In this document: positions 1 to 8,357 of the stretch, in pieces
Layout: each line of letters begins with the position of its first letter
How positions within the stretch are numbered: position 1 is the stretch's first letter
DNA from: Rhodospirillales bacterium
GTDB lineage: Bacteria > Pseudomonadota > Alphaproteobacteria > Rhodospirillales > JASLLV01
Reading direction: 5' to 3'
Length of the DNA stretch: 10,872 bases
NCBI GenBank assembly: GCA_030754475.1
Contig: JASMAE010000206.1
Coordinates: 1 to 10,872 of the forward strand
Notes under the pieces: model-generated
What the model saw: only the letters and a program-made list of their open reading frames with translations
What the model was told of the DNA's origin: nothing
Databases searched by the model: none
Made by a program: the position numbers and the translations under genes

Positions 1-428
1 TGTGCTCCGGCATCGAGAAGTTGGCGACTTTCGAACTGGCCGTGGATCTCGATCAGGCAGTCGCCGAGCGTGCGCTGAAAGGCAACGCTGACCGGCTGGT
101 CGTTTACGAACGCGCGCGATCGGCCGTCCGTGCCCACAACTCTGCGGAGCATGATCGCGTGCTCGGCTGCGTCCAATCCGTTCGCTTCGAGTAGACGCCT
201 CGCCGGATGGTCCGCGGAAACTTCGAACTCGGCCACGACCGTCGCCTGGTCGGCGCCGTGGCGGACCAGGGCGCTATCGGCCCGCAACCCGACAGCGAGG
301 CCCAGGGCGTCGAGAAGAATGGATTTGCCGGCTCCGGTCTCGCCGCTCAGCACGCAAAGTCGGGGCATGAACTCGATCTGCAGCGAGCGAACGAGGACCA
401 CGTCCCGGATCGAGAGCGTGCGGAGCAT
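1..428 (-). CDS. recN: DNA repair protein RecN, N-terminal part (3' end outside window)
   Basis: RecN is an SMC-like ATPase that acts on DNA double-strand breaks during recombinational repair. The 142 complete codons in the window begin MLRTLSIRDVVLV and carry the Walker A motif GETGAGKS at residues 29-36. They continue with the family-typical VGTDGRSRAFVND and LIEIHGQFESRQLLD, the latter covering the Q-loop region. Family members are about 550 residues long, so the coiled coil and the C-terminal ATPase half (signature, Walker B) lie beyond position 1. The ATG at 428 fits the usual family start and has GGGCGG just upstream. Only 12 bases separate it from the bamD stop, so it is probably co-transcribed with bamD. 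No LexA-type operator is visible in that gap. The identification is firm; whether the full gene is intact cannot be judged here. Confidence 0.95.
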   Translation of the reverse strand, partial: MLRTLSIRDVVLVRSLQIEFMPRLCVLSGETGAGKSILLDALGLAVGLRADSALVRHGADQATVVAEFEVSADHPARRLLEANGLDAAEHAIMLRRVVGTDGRSRAFVNDQPVSVAFQRTLGDCLIEIHGQFESRQLLDAGA

Positions 429-440
429 CCGCGACCGCCC

Positions 441-1238
441 CTACCAGAACTGGTACCAGGGCTCTTGAGGGGGCGCCTCTCCCTTTCCCTCGATGAGTCC
501 GTAACTGTCGACGTACCAATCGTCGCCGCGAAAGTTGTGGCTAAGAAAGGCGGCCCACTTGCGCGCCTCCGTCTCGGCGCCGAGCGCGAGATTGACCTCC
601 ACGAGCCGATGCAAGGCTTCCGGCACGTGGCTCGTCGTCTGATAGCGCTGAACGACAGTGATGAACCGGTTGATGGCGGCGTGGTAATGCCCTTGGTCCA
701 GGTAGAAGCGGCCGATCTCCATATCCTTGCCGGCGAGATGGTCGTTGATCAGGTCCAGCTTGATCTTGGCGTCGCGCGCGAATTCACTTGCGGGATAGCG
801 ACGGATCAGTTCGTCGAACGTAGCGAGTGCTTGTTGCGTCATGTTCTGGTCGCGGGCGACATCCGAGATCTGCTCGTAATAGGAAAGCCCCTTCAGGTAA
901 TACGCATAGGGCGTGTCGCGGTTCGAAGGGTGCAGTTGGATGAAGCGGTCGATGGCGACGATAGCGTCGTCATATTTATTGCCCACATAGTGGCTGTAGG
1001 CCGCCATCAGTTGCGCCTTGGTCGCCCACGCGGAATACGGATGCTGGCGCTCGACCTCGTCGAAGAGGATCGCGGCCTGCCCCGATTTGCTGCCTTCGAG
1101 GGCATCCATGGCTTCGTTGTAGAGCTCGTGAACGGAACGCTCGACGTATTCGTTTTCGCCGTCGCCCGAACACCCCACCAGCGCGACGGCCGCCAAAGCC
1201 ATCCCTAGCAGGGCGCGGCGAGCGGAACCGCGTCTCAT
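441..1238 (-). CDS. bamD: Outer membrane protein assembly factor BamD (ComL/YfiO-type lipoprotein)
   Basis: BamD is the TPR-rich lipoprotein of the BAM complex, which folds beta-barrel proteins into the outer membrane. The 265-residue product has an Arg-rich n-region (MRRGSARR), a hydrophobic segment at about 9-20 and the lipobox LVGC, with Cys23 as the lipidated residue. Ser24 at +2 fits outer-membrane sorting rather than retention. Tetratricopeptide-like repeats follow from about residue 33 to 225, with family-typical stretches ERQHPYSAWA, KYDDAIVAIDRFIQLHP, YYLKGLSYYEQI and FDELIRRYPASEFA. The length is close to the E. coli protein (about 245). I chose the ATG at 1238 because it gives a compact signal peptide; an in-frame ATG at 1256, preceded by GAAGG, would add MREFET and remains possible. 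The frame stays open further upstream, but that stretch has no BamD character. A candidate promoter lies at 1300-1329. Confidence 0.95.
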   Translation of the reverse strand: MRRGSARRALLGMALAAVALVGCSGDGENEYVERSVHELYNEAMDALEGSKSGQAAILFDEVERQHPYSAWATKAQLMAAYSHYVGNKYDDAIVAIDRFIQLHPSNRDTPYAYYLKGLSYYEQISDVARDQNMTQQALATFDELIRRYPASEFARDAKIKLDLINDHLAGKDMEIGRFYLDQGHYHAAINRFITVVQRYQTTSHVPEALHRLVEVNLALGAETEARKWAAFLSHNFRGDDWYVDSYGLIEGKGEAPPQEPWYQFW

Positions 1239-1299
1239 CGTCTCAAACTCTCGCATCGCCTTCGGCCGGCAACCGGTAATCCCACCGTCGCGCGGGCGC

Positions 1300-1329
1300 A
1301 CTATACCATGCGGTGGTGGACGGCCCCAA
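1300..1329 (-). promoter_or_regulatory. Candidate sigma70-type promoter for bamD-recN
   Basis: On the minus strand TTGGGG (1324-1329) is followed after 18 bases by TATAGT (1300-1305). The -10 matches TATAAT at 5 of 6 positions and the -35 matches TTGACA at 3 of 6. It lies in the 167-base gap between the lpxC stop and bamD and would give a leader of about 55 bases. In such GC-rich DNA an AT-rich hexamer in exactly this place stands out, but no expression evidence is available. No T-tract terminator is visible after lpxC, so read-through from lpxC is also expected. Confidence 0.4.
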
Positions 1330-1405
1330 CGGCCCAGGCGGGCTTCGGGTTCGGCGTGGTCGGGAGAGGGGGTGGAGATAGGATACGTTACGACGAGCGC
1401 CGTCC

Positions 1406-2416
1406 TCAGGTGCCCACGGCCACCGATTGGACGACGTCCCCGCAGGCCGCCGATTCGGAGGCCGAATGATCCAACTCGTCCCAGCGAAGGACATTTTCGC
1501 TCCACGCCTCGGAATCGGCGAACAACGCGCGCAACAGCTTGTTGTTGATTTCGTGGCCGGATCGAATTCCGTGGAACGCGCCCGAGATCGGTGCGCCGGC
1601 AAGGTAAAGATCGCCCACGGCGTCGAGCGCCTTGTGACGCGCAAACTCATCCTCGAACCGAAGGCCCCCGTGGTTAAGGATGCCTTCGCCGCCGACGACG
1701 ATCGCGTTCTCGAGCGAGCCGCCGCGCGCGAACCCGGCGGCCTGCATTTGATTGATCTGGTCCAGGAAGCCAAAAGTCCGCGCCCGCGCCAGCTCCCTCT
1801 TGAACGTCCCGTTCACGAGCGCTAGCGAAAGCGATTGGCGCGATATGATCGGGTTCTCGAAGTCGATGTCGATACGCAGCGTGAAACCGTTTTCGGGCCG
1901 GAGCGACGCGGTGCCGTGCCCGTCGCTCACCGTTACGGGCTTCCGCACGCGGATGACGCGGCGCGGGGCATTTTGCTCCTCGCAGCCGGCGTCGTCGATC
2001 AACGCGACGAACGGCGCCGCGCTTCCGTCCATGATGGGGATTTCGGGGCCGTCCACTTCGACCACGAGGTTATCGATCTCACACCCCGCCAACGCCGCCA
2101 GCAGATGCTCGACCGTGCCGACGTGGGAGCCGCCGTCGCCGACCAAGGTCGTGCATAAGCGCGTATTGACCACCCGGTCCCAGCGCGCCGGAATCAGCTC
2201 GCCACTGCCTTCGTCGCTGCGCATGAACGCGATTCCGAATCCCGGCGGCGCCGGGTGGAGGGTCACGGAGACCTTGGTGCCGCAATGGATGCCGATTCCG
2301 CCGAATGTGACCGCCGCGGCGAGTGTCTTCTGGAGGAAGAAACGCCCGTCCGCGGCGTCGTCGCCAATCTCGGTTCCGCGCCTTCCGCTATGGCCGGTTT
2401 CTCGCACGATCTCCAT
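1406..2416 (-). CDS. lpxC: UDP-3-O-acyl-N-acetylglucosamine deacetylase LpxC
   Basis: LpxC is the zinc-dependent cytoplasmic deacetylase that catalyses the committed step of lipid A synthesis. The 336-residue product carries the family motifs in order: GIGIHCG (40-46), HVGTVEHLLAAL with catalytic Glu103 and zinc ligand His104, DGPEIPIMDGS (122-132), ARTFGF (212-217), RGGSLENAIV (231-240), RHKALDAVGDL with zinc ligands His261 and Asp265, and SGHEINNKLL with the catalytic-type His288. Every residue needed for activity appears present. The ATG at 2416 is preceded by AGGAG with a short 3-base spacing. This start leaves about 24 residues before the usual N-terminus of the family (E. coli LpxC is 305 long), so a slightly extended or over-called N-terminus is possible. 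Placement after ftsZ is typical of proteobacterial dcw clusters. In enterics LpxC is controlled by FtsH proteolysis; nothing here tells whether that applies. Confidence 0.97.
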   Translation of the reverse strand: MEIVRETGHSGRRGTEIGDDAADGRFFLQKTLAAAVTFGGIGIHCGTKVSVTLHPAPPGFGIAFMRSDEGSGELIPARWDRVVNTRLCTTLVGDGGSHVGTVEHLLAALAGCEIDNLVVEVDGPEIPIMDGSAAPFVALIDDAGCEEQNAPRRVIRVRKPVTVSDGHGTASLRPENGFTLRIDIDFENPIISRQSLSLALVNGTFKRELARARTFGFLDQINQMQAAGFARGGSLENAIVVGGEGILNHGGLRFEDEFARHKALDAVGDLYLAGAPISGAFHGIRSGHEINNKLLRALFADSEAWSENVLRWDELDHSASESAACGDVVQSVAVGT

Positions 2417-2419
2417 CTT

Positions 2420-2424
2420 CTCCT
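2420..2424 (-). promoter_or_regulatory. Ribosome binding site of lpxC
   Basis: AGGAG on the minus strand lies 3 bases before the ATG at 2416, and a second purine run (GGAAAGG) lies about 13 bases upstream. It supports this ATG over the TTG at 2485, where the open frame could otherwise begin and which has no convincing site. Confidence 0.6.
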
Positions 2425-2490
2425 GCCTACCTTTCCGCCAGTGCCGTTTCTTCAGATTGTGCGAGAAGTGATAGAAGCGCCTCAAGAGCC

Positions 2491-2519
2491 TTTTTAGCAG
2501 TTGCTCCCGAAGCGCTCAA
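2491..2519 (-). promoter_or_regulatory. Candidate promoter for lpxC in the ftsZ-lpxC gap
   Basis: On the minus strand TTGAGC (2514-2519) and TAAAAA (2491-2496) are separated by 17 bases, each matching 4 of 6 consensus positions. The site is in the 147-base gap between the ftsZ stop and the lpxC start and would give a leader of roughly 70 bases. A second, overlapping possibility uses TTGAGG (2480-2485) with CACAAT after 18 bases. The gap is clearly more AT-rich than the coding DNA around it. This is a pattern match only. Confidence 0.35.
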
Positions 2520-2529
2520 ATCACTCTTT

Positions 2530-2551
2530 GTAACGGATTGTTACGTCCGTT
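2530..2551 (-). repeat. Overlapping inverted repeats just after ftsZ
   Basis: AACGGA (2532-2537) and TCCGTT (2546-2551) form a perfect 6-bp dyad with an 8-base spacer. GTAAC (2530-2534) and GTTAC (2540-2544) form a second 5-bp dyad that overlaps it, so the two structures exclude each other. They begin 13 bases after the ftsZ stop and end about 10 bases before the candidate -35 of lpxC. No T-tract follows on the transcribed strand, so this is not a standard intrinsic terminator. An operator or an mRNA 3' structure is possible. Confidence 0.4.
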
Positions 2552-2563
2552 CAGTCGTTTACG

Positions 2564-4225
<1,662 letters not shown>

Positions 4226-4231
4226 GTCCCT

Positions 4232-4235
4232 CTCC
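4232..4235 (-). promoter_or_regulatory. Ribosome binding site of ftsZ
   Basis: GGAG on the minus strand, within GGAGAGGGAC, lies 6 bases from the ATG at 4225. It decides the start against the upstream extension of the open frame to 4330. Confidence 0.75.
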
Positions 4236-4257
4236 GTTTTGTTCCCCAGAACCGAGC

Positions 4258-4276
4258 CGACGCAGGCTGTGCGTCG
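4258..4276 (-). repeat. Stem-loop in the ftsZ leader
   Basis: A perfect 7-bp inverted repeat (CGACGCA / TGCGTCG) with a 5-base loop lies 33 bases upstream of the ftsZ ATG. In the ftsA-ftsZ transcript it would form a GC-rich hairpin. No T-run follows it. Confidence 0.55.
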
Positions 4277-4304
4277 CCCAGGTTGATCGATGCTTCCGTC
4301 GCGC

Positions 4305-4321
4305 CGCGGACCGCGTCCGCG
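4305..4321 (-). repeat. Second stem-loop in the ftsA-ftsZ gap
   Basis: A perfect 7-bp inverted repeat (CGCGGAC / GTCCGCG) with a 3-base loop lies 18 bases downstream of the ftsA stop. All but one of its base pairs are G-C. It is followed by GCGCGACGG on the transcribed strand, not by T residues, so it is better seen as an mRNA structure than as a terminator. Confidence 0.55.
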
Positions 4322-4339
4322 ACCGTGCAAGGCCTCCCG

Positions 4340-5605
4340 TCAGAAGTTCTCGCGCAGCCATTGCCCGAGTCGGCCCAAGCGGCCGCTCGCCTCCTCCACT
4401 GGGCGATACGCCCGTTCGGACGCTCTTTGGTTGTTGTCGGCAGAAAAGTTCAAAAGCCCCGCGCATGTCGAGAACGCGGGCCCGCCGGCCGCCTCGGCCA
4501 AGCCATCGATGGGTCGCGGCCTGGACATTCGGACCTGTTTGTCGAGCATCGTCGCAGCAAATTCCCGCACGCCCGTGAGCTGGCTCGCGCCACCGGTGAG
4601 CACGACTCTGCGGCCCGCCACCTTGTCGAAACCCGCGGCCTCAAAGCCCGAGCGCACCATCTCGAAGGTCTCCTCGAGGCGCGGTCGGATGATTCCGACC
4701 AGCATGGAACGCGGGATCTGGGTGGTTTCGCCTTCGTCGTCCTCGCCGATGAGCGGGACCTTGATGATCTCGCGGTCGTCCGAGGGCGACGGCAGAACGC
4801 TGCCGTGAAGGGTCTTTACGCGCTCCGCATGCTCGAGCGGCGTGGAGAGCCCGCGCGCGACGTCCTTGGTGACGTTGATGCCGCCAAGCGAGATCGAGTC
4901 CGTGTGGACCAACTCTCCGTCGAAGAAGACGGCGACGGACGTGGTGCCGCCGCCCATGTCGATCAGCGTGACGCCGAGCTGCTTTTCATCGTCGACCAGG
5001 CAGGCGAGCGCCGAGGCGTACGGCGAGACGACGCGATCGGCGATCACGAGATGGCAACGCGATATGCAGGTCTCGAGGTTGCGGATCGCGCCGGCGGCGG
5101 CGCTGACAATGTGCAAATTCACGCCGAGCCGCTCGCCGTACATGCCTCGCGGATCGCGCACCCCTTTGCTTCCGTCGATGGTGTAGCCCACGGGCAGCGC
5201 GTGAACGATCTGGCGTTCGTCCGGCACGTCCGCGAGCGTTCGGTCGGGGTCGATGATGCGGCGAATGTCGGTGTCGCCGATCTCGTGGCCGGCAATGGCG
5301 ACCTCATAGGCGATCAGCCGCGATTCCGGTTTCCCGCCCGAGATGTTGACGACGACGTGGCGGATGTTTTCGCCCGCCATCTGCTCGGCCGCCTCGACCG
5401 TGGCCCGGATGGCGGTTTCGGCAGCGTCCATGTCGACGATGGTGCCCGAGCGCACCCCGCGCGCGGCGTGGTGGCCAATTCCGATGATCCTGAGGCGCGC
5501 GCCGACCTCGGGGCGGGCGATGAAACAGCAAATCTTCGCGCTGCCCACGTCGAGCGCCGCAATGGCGCCGCCGCGTCCGCTCTTCGGCGTCGTCCCGATG
5601 CTCAT
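4340..5605 (-). CDS. ftsA: Cell division protein FtsA
   Basis: FtsA is the actin-fold ATPase that anchors FtsZ filaments to the cytoplasmic membrane and recruits later divisome proteins. The 421-residue product (E. coli 420) has phosphate-1 loop ALDVGSAKI (17-25), phosphate-2 loop LIDMGGGTTSVAV (214-226), and adenosine motif VVLTGGASQLTG (334-345) followed by the family's IDGLAEAAGGPAFSTCAGLL region (366-385). The SHS2-type 1C domain lies at about 88-165. The C-terminus GRLGRLGQWLRENF (408-421) is the expected amphipathic membrane-targeting helix. The FtsZ peptide it should bind is intact next door. The start ATG at 5605 has only a weak purine-rich site (GAGATGAG) upstream. The 45-base gap from ftsQ suggests the same transcript but without stop-start coupling. 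Confidence 0.97.
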   Translation of the reverse strand: MSIGTTPKSGRGGAIAALDVGSAKICCFIARPEVGARLRIIGIGHHAARGVRSGTIVDMDAAETAIRATVEAAEQMAGENIRHVVVNISGGKPESRLIAYEVAIAGHEIGDTDIRRIIDPDRTLADVPDERQIVHALPVGYTIDGSKGVRDPRGMYGERLGVNLHIVSAAAGAIRNLETCISRCHLVIADRVVSPYASALACLVDDEKQLGVTLIDMGGGTTSVAVFFDGELVHTDSISLGGINVTKDVARGLSTPLEHAERVKTLHGSVLPSPSDDREIIKVPLIGEDDEGETTQIPRSMLVGIIRPRLEETFEMVRSGFEAAGFDKVAGRRVVLTGGASQLTGVREFAATMLDKQVRMSRPRPIDGLAEAAGGPAFSTCAGLLNFSADNNQRASERAYRPVEEASGRLGRLGQWLRENF

Positions 5606-5650
5606 ATCGCACTCATCTCGGTTCTGGGATCCACGCGCCCCTCACTTTTC

Positions 5651-6496
5651 TCAGGTCCGTTGTCCGGGACGAAGCGGGCCGGGCTCCGCCTCGCGGCCGG
5701 TGCGTACGATCAGACGGTCGGGCAGACGGAGATCGAGCACGGCGACGCCTTGCTCCAATACCCCGCGGGCCCGTTCGTAGGCCGCGAGCCGGGCGAGGGC
5801 CGAGGCCGGATCGACTTCGGGAAGTTGGACGATGATGCCGTTCTCCAAATGCAGGTTCCACCGCCTCTCGGCGACCCGGACCGCGGCCTTCGTCCGCATC
5901 ATCACCGCAGGCTCGCCGGCGAGTGCGTCGATCAGTTCGGCGGCGTGGCCGGGCGCGTCCTTTCCGACAACCGTCAACAACCCGCTGACGCCTTCGAGGG
6001 GTGCGCGTTCAATGACCGCGCCCTCGGCGTCGACGAGGGCAAACGCACCCTCGTGTTGCCAGATCACGAGCGGTTGTCGCTCGATCAGTTCGACGACCAC
6101 GGTTGCGGGCAGCATCCTGCGCACGATCGCCGAACGCACCCACGGAAGGCCCTCGAGACGCCGGCGCACCGACGCGAGATCAATTCCGAAGATGGGATGG
6201 CCGCGCCGCAACCCGATGGCCTTCATCACGCTCGCACGCGCGCTCTTCTCGCGGCCAGCGAGGAGGATCTCGTCGACCGCGAATCCCAGGGTGGCCGCGG
6301 AGGCGACCGCACTGTCCGCGGCTTCGCCGGCCACCGTCGCCGCCCGCCCGCTCGACCACCACCAGGCGCCCGCCGCGAGCGGCGCCAGAACCAACAAACC
6401 CAGGACGAACCGCATGCGGGCCGAACGCCAAAGCGGCGAAGCCCGGCGCCTTTTCCGGCCGCGTTTGACGCCCGTGTCGCTTTCGGAATCTTTCAT
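5651..6496 (-). CDS. ftsQ: Cell division protein FtsQ
   Basis: FtsQ is a bitopic inner-membrane protein that links cytoplasmic and periplasmic divisome parts (FtsB/FtsL partners). The 281-residue product has a short basic cytoplasmic tail (KRGRKRRR at 11-18), one membrane helix at about 29-47 ending in WWW, and a POTRA-like domain at about 72-140 (FAVDEILLAGREK, then GHPIFGIDLASVRRRLEGLPWVRSAIVRR, VVVELIERQPL). The FtsQ/DivIB beta domain follows to about residue 260 (VDAEGAVIE, GLLTVVG, LDLRLPDRLIVR). The length matches the E. coli protein (276). The ATG at 6496 overlaps the ddl stop as ATGA and has GGAG at 6505-6508 with 8-base spacing. The open frame reaches back to 6673 inside ddl, but that part is not FtsQ-like. 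Confidence 0.95.
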   Translation of the reverse strand: MKDSESDTGVKRGRKRRRASPLWRSARMRFVLGLLVLAPLAAGAWWWSSGRAATVAGEAADSAVASAATLGFAVDEILLAGREKSARASVMKAIGLRRGHPIFGIDLASVRRRLEGLPWVRSAIVRRMLPATVVVELIERQPLVIWQHEGAFALVDAEGAVIERAPLEGVSGLLTVVGKDAPGHAAELIDALAGEPAVMMRTKAAVRVAERRWNLHLENGIIVQLPEVDPASALARLAAYERARGVLEQGVAVLDLRLPDRLIVRTGREAEPGPLRPGQRT

Positions 6497-7394
6497 CGAT
6501 CGTACTCCGCGTTCTCCACCATCCACGTCACAAGCTCGTTGAAGGAGATATCCACGTGGGCCGCCTGTTCCGGAACCAATGACGTCGGCGTCATCCCGGG
6601 TTGGGTGTTGACCTCGAGCATGTAGACGTTCTCGCCGTCGAAGCGCATGTCGGCGCGCGAAACGCCCCGGCATCCAAGGGCGCCGTGGGCGCCAAGCGCC
6701 AGTCGCATAGCCTCGTCGTAGACCGCTGCTTCCAGCGGTGCGGGCAACAGATGTGCCGATCCGCCTTCGGCATACTTCGCCTCGTAGTCGTAGAATTCGC
6801 GGTCCGAGGTGATCTCGGTAACGGCGAGGGGTCGGTCGCCCATGACGGCGACCGTCAGTTCCTTGCCATGGACGTAGCGCTCCACCATCACGTGGCTTCC
6901 GAGCGCCCGCTCGTCGCCCGTGAGCGGCTCGCGGTTGTCGCCTGCCCGCACGATGTGGACGCCGACGCTCGATCCCTGATTGGTGGGCTTGACGACGTAG
7001 GGCCGCTCCATGACGTCCGAGGCCATCGCTTCCTCGCGGTTGACGATCACGTGCTCAGCGATCGGAACGCCGGCGGCGGCGAAGATGGTCTTGGCCAACG
7101 GCTTGTCCATGGCCACCGCCGAGGCCAGCATTCCGGAATGGGTGTAGGGAATCCTCAGCACGTTGAGGATTCCCTGGATGCATCCGTCCTCGCCGAAGCG
7201 CCCGTGAAGCGCGTTGAAGACGACGTCGGGGCGCGGGTACAGACGGCTCAGCAGGTAGCTGACGTCGGGGCCGACGTCGATGGAGGTCACGCGGAAGCCC
7301 GCCGCCTCGAGGGCACGCGACACGGCCGCTCCACTGACCAGCGAGATATCGCGTTCGGCCGACCAGCCGCCCATAAGGACCGCGACGTGGCGCG

Positions 7395-7398
<4 letters not shown>
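6493..7398 (-). CDS. ddl: D-alanine--D-alanine ligase
   Basis: This cytoplasmic ATP-grasp enzyme makes the D-Ala-D-Ala dipeptide that MurF adds to the peptidoglycan precursor. The 301-residue product (E. coli DdlB 306) has GGWSAERDISL with the conserved Glu15, HGRFGEDG (65-72), VAMDK (95-99), the ATP-binding KPTNQGSSVG (137-146), the omega-loop region YDYEAKY (203-209), and RADMRFDG (248-255) with LEVNTQPGMT (261-270). Arg248, Asp250, Glu262 and Asn264 correspond to the family's substrate and Mg ligands. The lid Tyr of YDYEAKY is kept, so a D-Ala rather than D-Lac ligase is expected (inference). GAGGAGG at 7406-7412, 7 bases before the ATG, fixes the start, which overlaps the murB stop as ATGA. 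The coding DNA contains an unusual perfect 12-bp inverted repeat at 7146-7175. Confidence 0.97.
7146..7175. repeat. Perfect 12-bp inverted repeat inside ddl
   Basis: AGGGAATCCTCA (7146-7157) and its exact reverse complement TGAGGATTCCCT (7164-7175) flank a 6-base spacer. In ddl mRNA this would be a 12-bp hairpin with a hexaloop over codons 75-86, encoding QGILNVLRIPYT. Half of its base pairs are A-T, unlike the GC-only dyads that arise easily in this DNA. No T-tract follows on either strand. Confidence 0.8.

Positions 7399-8353
<955 letters not shown>

Positions 8354-8357
<4 letters not shown>

Noticed and set aside
245..271. CCTGGTC / GACCAGG dyad in recN
   Set aside because: A 7-bp stem with a 12-base loop inside conserved coding sequence is not beyond chance.
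207..1208. Open frame on the + strand opposite recN and bamD, and similar ones at 2666-3445, 6601-7725 and 7548-8483
   Set aside because: All are antisense to conserved genes and show no family motif; long stop-free antisense frames are expected at this GC content.
4305..4321. Intrinsic terminator between ftsA and ftsZ
   Set aside because: The stem is perfect but no T-tract follows it on the transcribed strand.
4226..4330. N-terminal extension of FtsZ
   Set aside because: It has no resemblance to FtsZ, and a good ribosome site lies right before the ATG at 4225.
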